Shown: in pieces, positions 48,401 through 57,247 of the stretch | Numbering within the stretch: position 1 is the first letter of the stretch | How the letters are laid out: the number at the start of each line of letters is the position of its first letter | Origin: Noviherbaspirillum aerium | GTDB lineage: Bacteria; Pseudomonadota; Gammaproteobacteria; Burkholderiales; Burkholderiaceae_D | Assembly: GCF_008929045.1 (NCBI RefSeq) | Contig: NZ_VFAH01000005.1 | Coordinates: 248,001 to 312,000 of the forward strand | Length of the DNA: 64,000 nucleotides | Reading direction: 5' to 3' | Position numbers and translations under genes: made by a program | The notes under the pieces: generated by a model | Told to the model about the DNA's origin: nothing | The model's database searches: none | Seen by the model: the letters and a program-made list of their open reading frames with translations, nothing else

Positions 48401-51400
48401 CAAGGCGCCTGAAGAGGATGCCGGGCTTGCGGAGCTACCTTCGGATGAGCCGGCTGAAGCCGAAGCGCCGAAGCAGGACACCGGCGTACAGCCGATGGCG
48501 GGCGCGGAAGTCATCACCTTCCCCACCATGCGTCCGCCGGAGTTCAGGACCAGTGACAATATCAAGCGTATCGGCGACGTCGAGATCAGCGTGCCGCTGC
48601 ACAATATCTATCTTGCGGAAACCGATGAGCTTGTGCGCGTGCTGGCGCAGGACATTGCCGAATGGAGCCATGAGCCCGACCGCGCGGTCAGCGTGCAATC
48701 CGTACATGCCGCGCATTCCCTGGCGGGCAGCTCCGCCACGGTGGGCTTTTCCTCTCTGCATGAACTGGCGCATGCGCTGGAAATGGTCTTGCAATTCCTG
48801 ATGCGCAAGCCGGTGCGGCTGCAGCCTCATGAGTTTGGAGTGCTGTCGGAGAGCATTGAACGTCTGAAGTTCATGCTGCAAAAGTTCGCCCTCGGTGAAA
48901 TGCCGGATAACAAGCCGGAATATGTTCGCCTCCTGGAAAACCTTCGCCAGGATCTGGAATTGCGATCCGAGATGGCGGAGCTGACGGCCGCAAGCGCTGA
49001 GGAAATGCCGTTTGCCTCCGTGGATACGGATTTGCCGGACGAGTTGGACATGGTGCTGGAGGAGGCGGACACGCTTCTTCAAGCGCAGTCTGATGAGGAA
49101 TGCACTACCGGGCACGACAGCGGCTTGCATGATGCAGCCACCGCAGCCACCGCAGCCGATGCGGATGTGCAGGACGAAAACGCAATCCTGTTGCCGGACG
49201 TTTCCGAAGAGGAGAGTGCGGATGCGGCCGAAGCTTTTTCCGCGGCGTCCGCCTCTCGTGAGGAAGCAGACGCAGGAAGTGTATTTGCCCAGCAGATCCG
49301 CGACGAGCTCGATGCCGACCTGATGCCGGTGTTCCTGGAAGAGGGACGCGACATGTTCCCGCAGATGGGAACCGCGCTGCGCGGCTGGCAGGAGCGGCCG
49401 ACGGACATCGCATTGCCGCAGGCGGTGCTGCGCCTGCTGCATACCCTCAAGGGCAGCGCGCGCATGGCCGGTGCGATGAAGCTGGGGCAGCATCTGCATG
49501 AGATGGAAACTCGCATCGAGAACCTCATGCATCTCGGTACGCCGGAAGTGCTGGCGATCGAAGATTTGCTGATCCGCTATGATCAGGCGCTGCAGATGTT
49601 CGAATCGCTGCAGCATCCGGTAGCGGAAGCCGCCCCGTGCGTTTCGTCAGCGCCGGAAGCCGCAGCGCCCACATCCGAACCTGCTTTCCCGTCCCAGCCG
49701 TCAGCGAGCGGAACGGATGAGGCCCTGGGGCGCCCATCGGTGATGCCCGTGCCGGCGGAACCGGGGATGATGTCTCCGGCGGCGCGACAGATCGCGGTTC
49801 AAGGACAGCAAGGACAAACCCTGCCTGCGACCGCCGCTCCGCTCGTACGCGTTCGCGCCGACATTCTGGACCGTCTTGTCAACCAGGCGGGTGAAGTCTC
49901 GATCTCGCGCTCCCGGCTGGAAAATGAAGTGGGCAGCCTGCAGCAGTCGCTCTCCGAGCTGACCGACAATGTGGCCCGCCTGCGGGACCAGTTGCGTGAA
50001 ATCGAAATGCAGGCGGAAACGCAGATCACGTCGCGCATGGCGAATTCGCCCGACCGCGAATTCGATCCGCTGGAATTCGACCGCTTTACCCGTCTGCAGG
50101 AACTGACCCGCATGATGGCCGAGAGCGTCAATGACGTCGGCTCGGTGCACCAGAACCTGAGCCGCACTCTTGACAGCGCGGTTGCCGACCTGTCGGCGCA
50201 GGCCCGCCTGACGCGGGAATTGCAGCAGGACCTGATGCGCGCGCGCATGGTGCAGTTCGCCAGCATCTCCGAACGGCTGTTCCGCGTGACGCGGCAGGCC
50301 GCGAAGGAAACCGACAAGCGGGTCAATCTCGATATTCGCGGCGGCGCGGTCGAGATGGACCGGGGTGTCCTGGAAAAGATGGCCGGTCCGTTCGAACACC
50401 TGCTGCGCAATGCCATCGTGCATGGCGTGGAGACGCGGGAAGGCCGCCGCGCCGCGGGAAAACCGGAAACCGGCGAACTGCTCGTCGAAGTGCGCCAGGA
50501 AGGCAATGAAGTGGTCATCCAGTTCTCGGACGACGGTCATGGCCTCGACCTTGGCCGCATCCGCGACAAGGCAGCCAGCATCGGCCTGCTTGGCGAGAAC
50601 GCGAGATTGACGGATGAAGAGGCCAGCGATCTGATCTTCCATCCGGGTTTTTCCACGGCAGAGGAAATCACCGAGCTCGCCGGCCGCGGCGTCGGCATGG
50701 ATGTGGTGCGTTCCGAAGCGGCGTCGCTCGGCGGACGGGTGTCCACCTGGACCGAACCGGGCAAGGGCACGCAGTTCGCCATCCGCCTGCCGCTGACGCT
50801 TGCGGTGACGCAGGTCGTGCTGCTATCGACCGGCGGCATGACCTATGCGGTGCCCTCGGTGCTGGTGGAGCAGGTGCAGCAGCTCAAGACCAATGCGTTG
50901 GCGGCCGCCTACAATGACGGCGCGGTGGTCTGGCAGGGGCAGCGGGTTCCGCTGCATTATCTTCCGACCCTGCTCGGCAATACCCAGGCATCGCCGGTGG
51001 CGCGGCAGTATTCGTCCCTGCTGATCCTCAAGAGCGGCAATGATCGCGTGGCAGTGCATGTGGACGAGGTGATTGGCAACCGCGAAGTCGTGGTCAAGAA
51101 CACCGGACCGCAATTGTCGCGCATGATCGGCATTGCCGGCGCGACGGTGCTCGGTTCCGGCGAGATCGTGCTGATTCTCAACCCGGTGCCCCTGGCGCAA
51201 CGGCTGGCGCTGGACAGCCAGCGAGCTCCCCGCCTGACGCCGGCGGACGAGCCTGCGGCCATGGACGCCGATACCATGGGTGCCATGGGCGCGGTCGCCG
51301 AAATGCAGGCGGGCCAGCCATCGGCGCCTGACAGCGCTCCGGTACAGGGCTTGCGCCGCCAGCCTGTCGTGATGGTGGTCGACGACTCCCTGACGGTGCG

Positions 51401-51740
51401 GCGCGTCACCCAGCGTTTGCTGTCGCGCGAGAATTATCAGGTGATCCTGGCCAAGGACGGCGTCGATGCGCTTCAGCATCTGCAATCGGTCACGCCGGAT
51501 GTGATGCTGGTCGATATCGAAATGCCGCGCATGGATGGATTCGATCTGACACGCAATGTACGCGGCGATGAACGGACCCGCCATATTCCCATCATCATGA
51601 TCACCTCGCGCACCGCGGAGAAGCACCGCAACTACGCGCTGGAACTGGGCGTCAACGAATACCTGGGAAAACCCTACCAGGAGGAACGTCTGCTCGGATT
51701 GATCGGCGGCTTCGTCAGCAAGGATGCGGCGGTGAACTGA
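45438..51740 (+). CDS. chpA: Hybrid chemotaxis kinase ChpA/PilL
   Basis: CheA-like kinase of the twitching system, 2100 residues. Three clear Hpt domains have phospho-acceptor His765 (FHTLKGSGRMVG), His1093 (AHSLAGSSATVG) and His1335 (LHTLKGSARMAG). An N-terminal region of about 600 residues has no clear motif, and Pro/Glu/Ala-rich linkers follow (about 870-1010). The kinase core has HLLRNAIVHGVE, FSDDGHGLD and GRGVGMDVV. CheW (about 1790-1920) and a receiver domain with Asp2026 (MLVDIEMPRMDG) follow. It is the last gene of pilGHIJ-chpA; pilK and chpB are not present. Confidence 0.95.
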   Translation: MTTFSSPFPQDARDTFDTGPLSWVMGEIREALNRSRESLREASAQDVGVQTTALRHAKSYLHQAHGALQIVDVDGVSIITETVEDLLDRADIGQLPMSPALADVIGNAYQALVEYLDELLAGLPHQPVRLFPYYRTLLEARGAERIHPADLFFPNLAVRANLPAINLPHEIKPAHYTGLRQRFERALLPFLKSSDRHAELANAAVMRDVVSEIENLQANPQARAFWWVMHGLAEAVAADQIPNEIYVKQLFARINLQIRRLCQGSSSIAERLLRDALFFIARIEEPTPRGRQIRQTYQLDGLVPADYERKRYGQVDPDTLASAKDRLSQAKNVWNRIVSGDASVADSFEHEMRMLADAGSRLNSAPLSKLLRELKGIARHAAHARPGEMLGLEMAASLLFVENSLNQIGHLPGNFAERADALTARLLAVVAGDQSLQPAAWLDDMSRQALQQQTMTALASEMQGNLRQVEKMLDEFFRDPTQQNALGQLDQILHQIEGAMAVLDQDDAMRTVQHTREAVRRFHQVGDGEADVAGFQHVAQNVGALSFFIETLQHQSDNAKKRFTFDQEKGLLRANLIEPGAKQQDGQDNGADEGSAPESSDPDPGTGMNGMSAIPLPTVEDELAFHQQQSAEIAMSLSIEPDNQALRAQLKESLEKIRMDATLVDNPEANDRAQAGIDALKRTDFAESSQALAEIITATVPAMPASEALPPVVAPATDEAVDAELLEIFLMEAEEVLGAVRQAMPEARNQPHNQEHLTTLRRSFHTLKGSGRMVGLMAFGEAAWSIEQVLNLRLAESKGGDPELFALIDKAAEVLEAWVYDLKSHGRSARTPDAIVAAAERIKSGGQFLYEQADEPGEEPLVATQPGIPEFARQPALADAQVPDPVEPVLAPEASKAIPADDAGADLSEPASLPDDAAEAVSAALSSEPETGLPPLDFDLEASADTEDASFTPSVSEIAEPEELQFSDAELLAQFGGSDTLATEEPAGKAPEEDAGLAELPSDEPAEAEAPKQDTGVQPMAGAEVITFPTMRPPEFRTSDNIKRIGDVEISVPLHNIYLAETDELVRVLAQDIAEWSHEPDRAVSVQSVHAAHSLAGSSATVGFSSLHELAHALEMVLQFLMRKPVRLQPHEFGVLSESIERLKFMLQKFALGEMPDNKPEYVRLLENLRQDLELRSEMAELTAASAEEMPFASVDTDLPDELDMVLEEADTLLQAQSDEECTTGHDSGLHDAATAATAADADVQDENAILLPDVSEEESADAAEAFSAASASREEADAGSVFAQQIRDELDADLMPVFLEEGRDMFPQMGTALRGWQERPTDIALPQAVLRLLHTLKGSARMAGAMKLGQHLHEMETRIENLMHLGTPEVLAIEDLLIRYDQALQMFESLQHPVAEAAPCVSSAPEAAAPTSEPAFPSQPSASGTDEALGRPSVMPVPAEPGMMSPAARQIAVQGQQGQTLPATAAPLVRVRADILDRLVNQAGEVSISRSRLENEVGSLQQSLSELTDNVARLRDQLREIEMQAETQITSRMANSPDREFDPLEFDRFTRLQELTRMMAESVNDVGSVHQNLSRTLDSAVADLSAQARLTRELQQDLMRARMVQFASISERLFRVTRQAAKETDKRVNLDIRGGAVEMDRGVLEKMAGPFEHLLRNAIVHGVETREGRRAAGKPETGELLVEVRQEGNEVVIQFSDDGHGLDLGRIRDKAASIGLLGENARLTDEEASDLIFHPGFSTAEEITELAGRGVGMDVVRSEAASLGGRVSTWTEPGKGTQFAIRLPLTLAVTQVVLLSTGGMTYAVPSVLVEQVQQLKTNALAAAYNDGAVVWQGQRVPLHYLPTLLGNTQASPVARQYSSLLILKSGNDRVAVHVDEVIGNREVVVKNTGPQLSRMIGIAGATVLGSGEIVLILNPVPLAQRLALDSQRAPRLTPADEPAAMDADTMGAMGAVAEMQAGQPSAPDSAPVQGLRRQPVVMVVDDSLTVRRVTQRLLSRENYQVILAKDGVDALQHLQSVTPDVMLVDIEMPRMDGFDLTRNVRGDERTRHIPIIMITSRTAEKHRNYALELGVNEYLGKPYQEERLLGLIGGFVSKDAAVN

Positions 51741-51774
51741 AATCGCTGCAAACCCGGCAATGCCGCAGCGCTTG

Positions 51775-51811
51775 AAAAGGCCCGAATGCATTCCTGCTGC
51801 GGGCCTTTTTT
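51775..51811. terminator. Bidirectional terminator chpA / photolyase
   Basis: AAAAGGCCCG (51775-51784) and CGGGCCTTTTTT (51800-51811) with a 15-nt loop between convergent genes. The T6 run serves chpA, the A4 run serves the photolyase gene. Confidence 0.9.
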
Positions 51812-51820
51812 CTGCCGGAA

Positions 51821-53362
51821 CTACATGGTGTCGCCGCCCTCGCCTTCTTCGTCGCCAGCGTTAGCCTCGGCCTCGGCTCCGGCGGTACCGACTCGCGCCT
51901 TCCTGACGACCGCGTAGCGCGCCAGGGTGCGCAGGCGCGCCTCGTCATGCTGCACGATCGGCCCCGGATAATCGCGTCCGATAGCGATTCCCGCCTTCTC
52001 CAATACGCCGGACGGCGCCAGCCAGGGAGCATGGACATGCTTGTCGGGCAATGCCGCCAATGCCGGCAGGTAGTGGCGGATGAATGCGCCTTGCGCATCG
52101 AACTTCTGCGATTGGGTTACCGGATTGAAAATCCGGAAGTAAGGCTGGGCATCGCAGCCCGACGAAGCCGCCCATTGCCAGCCGCCGTTGTTTGAAGACA
52201 ATTCATAGTCGGTCAATTCCTGCGCGAAATAGCGCTCTCCCCGGCGCCAGTCGATTCCCAGGTCCTTGATCAGAAAGCATGCGGTCACCATGCGCAGGCG
52301 GTTATGCATGTAGCCGGTCAGCCGGAGCTGCCGCATCGCCGCATCCACCAGGGGATAGCCGGTGCGGCCTTCGCACCATGCATGGAACAGGTCGTCGGCG
52401 GCGGGTCCATTTTCCCACTGCACGGCATCGTACTCGGGCTTGAAGGCACGGGCGACAATACGCGGATGATGGTGCAGCACCATGAAATAGAAATCGCGCC
52501 AGATCAGTTCCGACAACCATGTCGCCGGTCCCTGGCCGCCCTCGGGCCGGCGCATCAGCTCGACCGCCTGCCGCGCCAGCCCGCGTATCGACACGGTGCC
52601 GAAGCGCAAATGCGCGGATAGGAAGGATGAGCCTTTCACTGCGGGAAAGTCGCGTGTTTCGTGGTATTGCGCCAGCCGCTCGTAGAAATCGTCGAACAGC
52701 TGCTCGCCACCCGACATGCCGGGATATATTCCGACCTGGAGCAGGTTGGTCGGCTGGAATCCCAGCTGCTCCAGCGTCGGCGCATCCGCCGCACAATGCG
52801 GCGGCGGATGCGCCAGCCGGTCCGCGTATGGCGCAATCGAATAGGCTTTCAGGTAAAAATCGTTGTCCTGCGCATGCAGTTTCTTCAGCCAGGCGTTCTT
52901 GTAGGGCGTGAAGACGGAAAACGGCTTGCCCGCCAGCGACAGGACTTCTTCCTTCTCGAAGATGACCTGGTCCTTGAAGCCGTGAAAGGCGATGCCCGCT
53001 TCCTGAAGGCCGGCGGCGACACGCGCATCGCGCTGCACGGCGGCGGGTTCGTAATCGTGATTGGTGAAAACGGCGTCGACGCCGAGCCGCCTGGCCAGCT
53101 GCGCGACTTCCTGTTCCGCATGGCCGTGCAGCACGATCAGTCCGCTGCCCATGTCGCGCAGACCTGCGGCGAGTTCATTGATACTGCTCAGAATGAACTC
53201 CACCCGCCGGTCGGCGCGTGGCAACGCATCCAGAATTGCCCGGTCAAAAATGAATGCGCAATACACGCGCCGGCTTTGCCTGAGCGCATGATAGAGCGCG
53301 GCATGATCGAAGTTGCGCAGGTCGCGGCGGAACCACACGAGAGATCTGTCATAGCGTTGCAT
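51821..53362 (-). CDS. phrB: Deoxyribodipyrimidine photolyase (class I)
   Basis: FAD-dependent enzyme that splits UV-induced pyrimidine dimers with light. The 513-residue protein has the N-terminal antenna domain (SLVWFRRDLRNFDHAALYHA) and a FAD domain with WLSELIWRDFYFM, GYPLVDAAMRQLRLTGYMHNRLRM and the Trp-rich SSNNGGWQWAASSGCDAQPYFRIFNP. This is the CPD photolyase pattern. It ends in an unusual acidic Gly/Glu/Ala tail (about 485-513). ATG 53362 was chosen over 53422. Confidence 0.93.
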   Translation of the reverse strand: MQRYDRSLVWFRRDLRNFDHAALYHALRQSRRVYCAFIFDRAILDALPRADRRVEFILSSINELAAGLRDMGSGLIVLHGHAEQEVAQLARRLGVDAVFTNHDYEPAAVQRDARVAAGLQEAGIAFHGFKDQVIFEKEEVLSLAGKPFSVFTPYKNAWLKKLHAQDNDFYLKAYSIAPYADRLAHPPPHCAADAPTLEQLGFQPTNLLQVGIYPGMSGGEQLFDDFYERLAQYHETRDFPAVKGSSFLSAHLRFGTVSIRGLARQAVELMRRPEGGQGPATWLSELIWRDFYFMVLHHHPRIVARAFKPEYDAVQWENGPAADDLFHAWCEGRTGYPLVDAAMRQLRLTGYMHNRLRMVTACFLIKDLGIDWRRGERYFAQELTDYELSSNNGGWQWAASSGCDAQPYFRIFNPVTQSQKFDAQGAFIRHYLPALAALPDKHVHAPWLAPSGVLEKAGIAIGRDYPGPIVQHDEARLRTLARYAVVRKARVGTAGAEAEANAGDEEGEGGDTM

Positions 53363-53448
53363 GGATTGCCTTATGCCGGAAACGAATCCGGGATTGGTTG
53401 CACCCCGTTTCGGGAGATGCAAAGTTCAAAACTGTTAAAATGCCCATT

Positions 53449-54114
53449 ATGGTGAAACCAAGCAAGTCACGCACAAGCTCCCAGCATCCCGGAACTGCCC
53501 GGGGCGGTACCGGTTTTTCCGCATCCATGGATGAGGCGCCGGATTCCCGGCTCCACTTGGCCGATCATTTCCTGATCGCGATGCCTTCGATGCTCGACCC
53601 CGTGTTCGGCGGCACCGTAGTGTATATCTGCGAACACAATGCCGACGGCGCACTTGGCATCATTGTCAACAAGGCAACCGACATGACGATGGATGTGCTG
53701 CTGGAACGCATCGATCTCGGTGCCGACCCTGTCGCCGGCAGGATTGCGGTCGACAAGAAGCCGGTCATGTTCGGCGGCCCGGTGCAGGTCGAGCGCGGTT
53801 TCGTGTTGCATTCGCCGCACGGCGATTACTCGTCGATGATGAAAGTCAACGAACGCGTCGCGCTGACCACCTCGAAGGATGTACTGGAAGAAGTGGCCGC
53901 CGGCAGGGGGCCGGAGCGCATCCTCGTCACGCTCGGATGCGCCGGATGGAGCGCCGGACAGCTGGAAGAGGAAATCGTGCGCAACGGCTGGCTGACGGTG
54001 CGCGCCGAACCTTCGGTCATCTTCGACTTGCCGGCGGAGCAACGTTTTACGGCGGCCATGAAGCTGCTCGGGATCGATCCCATGATGCTTACCGGCGATG
54101 CGGGGCATGCCTGA
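53449..54114 (+). CDS. yqgE: YqgE/AlgH family protein
   Basis: Conserved protein of about 221 residues of unknown biochemical role; AlgH was named for effects on alginate regulation. A charged N terminus (about 1-30) precedes the domain, with LADHFLIAMPSMLDPVFGGTVVYICEHNADGALGIIVN, VMFGGPVQVERGFVLHSP and LGCAGWSAGQLEEEI as signatures. ATG 53449 was used, with ATG 53440 possible; no strong SD is visible. It is followed by ruvX after 2 bp, as in most proteobacteria. Confidence 0.92.
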   Translation: MVKPSKSRTSSQHPGTARGGTGFSASMDEAPDSRLHLADHFLIAMPSMLDPVFGGTVVYICEHNADGALGIIVNKATDMTMDVLLERIDLGADPVAGRIAVDKKPVMFGGPVQVERGFVLHSPHGDYSSMMKVNERVALTTSKDVLEEVAAGRGPERILVTLGCAGWSAGQLEEEIVRNGWLTVRAEPSVIFDLPAEQRFTAAMKLLGIDPMMLTGDAGHA

Positions 54115-54116
54115 CG

Positions 54117-54506
54117 GTGGAAACGGTACTGGCATTTGATTTCGGCCTCAAGCGTATCGGCGTGGCAGTAGGCAATTCCCTGCTCAGGCAGGCCCAGCCC
54201 CTGACCGTCATCACTTCGCTGACCAATGACGCGAAATTCGCGGATATCGCCGCCCTGATCAAGGAATGGCAGCCCAATCGCTGCGTGGTCGGATTGCCGA
54301 GCCATCCCGACGGCGCCGAGCATGAAATGACCGTCCGGTGCCGCCGTTTCGCCAACCAGCTCAATGGCCGTTTCGGCGTCGCCACCATCCTGGTCGACGA
54401 GCGCTATTCCTCCGCCGTGCTGACGCAGCGCAGGGGAGAGGTAATCGATGCCGAAGCCGCCGCAATCATCCTGCAACAATACTTCAATGAACATGCCGAA
54501 TCCTGA
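54117..54506 (+). CDS. ruvX: RuvX/YqgF family nuclease
   Basis: RNase H-fold protein of 129 residues, thought to mature 16S rRNA ends (pre-16S processing) or act on Holliday junctions. The N-terminal LAFDFGLKRIGVAVG carries the first catalytic Asp. LPSHPDGAEHEMTVRCRRFA and DERYSSAVLTQ follow, with Glu/Asp of the active site in the latter. The start is GTG 54117 (CTG 54111 is possible). The 3' end overlaps pyrR by 20 bp. Confidence 0.93.
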   Translation: METVLAFDFGLKRIGVAVGNSLLRQAQPLTVITSLTNDAKFADIAALIKEWQPNRCVVGLPSHPDGAEHEMTVRCRRFANQLNGRFGVATILVDERYSSAVLTQRRGEVIDAEAAAIILQQYFNEHAES

Positions 54507-54999
54507 TTTCGATGCCGAAGCGCTGTACCGGACAATGTCCGAGAGCGTCAAGGCTGGCCTGGAACAGGCCGAAAACCTCGCCATCGTGGGCATCTACTCC
54601 GGGGGCGCGTGGCTGGCCGAACGGCTCGCCGCCGAGATGAACCTGGGTGCGCGCCTGGGCTTCATCGATGTGTCCTTCTACCGCGACGATTACGCCGCAA
54701 AGGGCTTGCACGCCGAGGTCAAACCGACGCACATCCCGTTCGAAGTCGAAGGCGCCACCATTCTCCTGGTCGATGACGTGCTGTACACCGGGCGCACCAC
54801 CCGGGCGGCGATCAATGAACTCTTCGACTACGGACGTCCGGCGAAGATCATGCTGGCGGCATTGGTCGATCGCGGCGGCAGGGAGCTGCCGATTGCCGCC
54901 GATTTCGTTGCCCAGACCTTCCCGCTTCCCGCAGACCAGCAACTCGTACTAGGCCGCGCCGACGACGGCCGGTTATCCCTCACGGTGGACCATGCATAA
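54487..54999 (+). CDS. pyrR: PyrR bifunctional regulator / uracil phosphoribosyltransferase
   Basis: PRTase-fold protein of 170 residues. The PRPP loop is [36 protein letters not shown] and YRDDYAAKG complete the fold. In Gram-positives PyrR binds mRNA to control pyr genes; in betaproteobacteria its regulatory role is uncertain. ATG 54487 lies inside the end of ruvX, so the start is translationally coupled. It overlaps pyrB. Confidence 0.92.
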   Translation: MNMPNPDFDAEALYRTMSESVKAGLEQAENLAIVGIYSGGAWLAERLAAEMNLGARLGFIDVSFYRDDYAAKGLHAEVKPTHIPFEVEGATILLVDDVLYTGRTTRAAINELFDYGRPAKIMLAALVDRGGRELPIAADFVAQTFPLPADQQLVLGRADDGRLSLTVDHA

Positions 55000-55951
55000 C
55001 CCGCAATTGAACAAGAACGGCGAGCTCCAGCACCTGCTCACCATCGAAGGACTGCCGAAGGCGGTTATCACCCATATTCTCGATACCGCGTCTTCCTTCG
55101 TCAGCGTCAGCGACCGCGAAGTCAAGAAAGTGCCGCTGATGCGCGGCAAGAGCGTGTTCAACCTGTTCTTCGAGAATTCCACACGCACCCGCACGACCTT
55201 CGAGATCGCCTCCAAGCGCCTGTCGGCCGACGTCATCAACCTGAACATTTCGGCGTCCAGTACCAGCAAGGGCGAGTCCCTGCTCGACACCATCGACAAC
55301 CTTGCGGCGATGCATGCCGACATGTTCGTCGTGCGGCATGCGCAGTCCGGCGCGCCCTACCTGATCGCCAAGCACCTGATCGATACCGCGCAGTCGCATG
55401 TCCACGTGGTCAACGCCGGCGACGGCCGCCATGCGCACCCGACGCAGGGCCTGCTCGACATGTACACGATCCGGCATTACAAGAAGGATTTCAACAATCT
55501 GACGGTGGCCATCGTCGGCGACATCCTGCACAGCCGCGTCGCCCGTTCCGACATCCATGCGCTCACCACGCTCGGCGTGCCCGAAGTGCGCGCCATCGGC
55601 CCGCGCACGCTTTTGCCGGGCGGCCTCGAGCAGATGGGCGTGCGGGTATTCACCAACATGAACGAGGGACTGAAGGACGTCGACGTCATCATCATGCTGC
55701 GCCTGCAGAACGAGCGCATGACCGGCGCGCTGCTGCCTTCGGCGCAGGAATTCTTCAAGAGCTACGGCCTGACGCCCGAGCGTCTGGCGCTCGCCAAGCC
55801 GGATGCGATCGTGATGCATCCCGGACCAATGAACCGCGGCGTGGAAATCGATTCCGCAGTGGCCGACGGCTCGCAGGCGGTGATCCTGCCGCAGGTGACC
55901 TTCGGTATTGCGGTACGCATGGCGGTCATGAGCATTTTGGCGGGAAATTAA
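54992..55951 (+). CDS. pyrB: Aspartate carbamoyltransferase catalytic subunit
   Basis: Committed step of pyrimidine synthesis. The 319-residue protein has [15 protein letters not shown] (carbamoyl phosphate site), [34 protein letters not shown] and [12 protein letters not shown]. No pyrI is present; instead the next gene encodes a dihydroorotase-like partner, as in Pseudomonas-type ATCase. The start overlaps pyrR by 8 bp. Confidence 0.97.
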   Translation: MHNPQLNKNGELQHLLTIEGLPKAVITHILDTASSFVSVSDREVKKVPLMRGKSVFNLFFENSTRTRTTFEIASKRLSADVINLNISASSTSKGESLLDTIDNLAAMHADMFVVRHAQSGAPYLIAKHLIDTAQSHVHVVNAGDGRHAHPTQGLLDMYTIRHYKKDFNNLTVAIVGDILHSRVARSDIHALTTLGVPEVRAIGPRTLLPGGLEQMGVRVFTNMNEGLKDVDVIIMLRLQNERMTGALLPSAQEFFKSYGLTPERLALAKPDAIVMHPGPMNRGVEIDSAVADGSQAVILPQVTFGIAVRMAVMSILAGN

Positions 55952-55954
55952 GCA

Positions 55955-57241
55955 ATGAAACTTCATATCAAGAATGGCCGCGTGATCGACCCGGCCAACG
56001 GCATCGACGGGCAGATGGATGTGGTCGTGGCCGACGGCAGGATCGCCGCGCTCGGCAATGCGCCGGAAGGCTTTGCGGCGGAACGCACAATCGATGCAAG
56101 CGGCCTGGTGGTGGCGCCGGGGCTGGTGGACCTGAGCGCCCGCCTGCGCGAACCCGGCTATGAATACAAGGCTACGCTGGAATCGGAAATGCAGGCCGCG
56201 ATGCAGGGCGGCGTCACCAGCCTGGTATGCCCGCCCGATACCGATCCGGTGCTCGACGAGCCCGGCCTGGTCGAGATGCTGAAGTACCGCGCCAAGAGCC
56301 TGAACCAGGCGCACGTCTATCCCCTCGGCGCACTGACCACGGGCCTCAAGGGCCAGGCCCTGACCGAAATGGCCGAACTCACCGAGGCCGGCTGCATCGG
56401 CTTCGCGCAGGCGGAAGAGGCCATTGCCGACACCACGGTCCTGCTGCGCGCGCTGCAATACGCGAAGACCTTCAATTTCACCGTCTGGCTGCGGCCACAG
56501 GATCCGCACATCGGCCGCGGCGGCATCGCCCACAGCGGCCCGATCGCGTCGCGGCTCGGCCTGTCGGGCGTGCCGGTCATGGCGGAGACCATTGCGCTGC
56601 ATACCATCTTCGAACTGATGCGCGCGACGGGAGCGCGGGTGCACCTTTGCCGCATGTCGTCCGCCGCCGGCCTGGAGCTGGTGCGCGCGGCGAAGAAGGA
56701 AGGCTTGCCGGTCACCTGCGACGTGGGCGCGCACCATGTCCACCTCACCGATACCGACATTGGCTTCTTCGATCCGAATGCCCGCCTGACGCCGCCGCTG
56801 CGCGCCTTGCGCGACCGGGATGCGATCCGCCAGGGACTGCTCGACGGCACGGTGGACGCCATCTGCTCCGACCATACGCCGGTCGATGACGATGAAAAGC
56901 TGCTGCCTTTCGGCGAAGCCTCGCCGGGCGCAACCGGACTCGAGCTGCTCCTGCCGCTGGCCCTGAAATGGGCCGACGAATCTCTGGGCAGGGCGGAAAA
57001 CCCGCTTTCCAGGGCGATCGCCAAGATCACCGTCGATGCCGCCCGGGTGGCCGGCCTGCCGTTCGGCGGACTGGCCGTCGGCAGCGCTGCGGATATTTGC
57101 GTATTTGATCCGGAGGCGCGCTGGAAGGTCGATGCCAAGGCACTTGCAAGCCAGGGCAAGCACACGCCTTTCCTCGGCTACGAAATGCAGGGGCAGGTGA
57201 GGGCGACCGTCGTCGCCGGCTGCGTCGCCTTCGAGCGCTGA
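55955..57241 (+). CDS. pyrC': Dihydroorotase-like protein, probably catalytically inactive (PyrC')
   Basis: Amidohydrolase-fold protein of 428 residues. The overall fold is clear (MKLHIKNGRVIDPANG; ICSDHTPVDDDEK). However the first metal-binding motif HxH (usually DxHVHLREPG) is replaced by SAR at residues 61-63, and the metal-bridging Asp of FSDDG is missing (FAQAEE instead). In Pseudomonas a similar inactive PyrC' stabilises PyrB as a dodecamer. It follows pyrB after 3 bp. Confidence 0.9.
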   Translation: MKLHIKNGRVIDPANGIDGQMDVVVADGRIAALGNAPEGFAAERTIDASGLVVAPGLVDLSARLREPGYEYKATLESEMQAAMQGGVTSLVCPPDTDPVLDEPGLVEMLKYRAKSLNQAHVYPLGALTTGLKGQALTEMAELTEAGCIGFAQAEEAIADTTVLLRALQYAKTFNFTVWLRPQDPHIGRGGIAHSGPIASRLGLSGVPVMAETIALHTIFELMRATGARVHLCRMSSAAGLELVRAAKKEGLPVTCDVGAHHVHLTDTDIGFFDPNARLTPPLRALRDRDAIRQGLLDGTVDAICSDHTPVDDDEKLLPFGEASPGATGLELLLPLALKWADESLGRAENPLSRAIAKITVDAARVAGLPFGGLAVGSAADICVFDPEARWKVDAKALASQGKHTPFLGYEMQGQVRATVVAGCVAFER

Positions 57242-57247
57242 GTCCGC

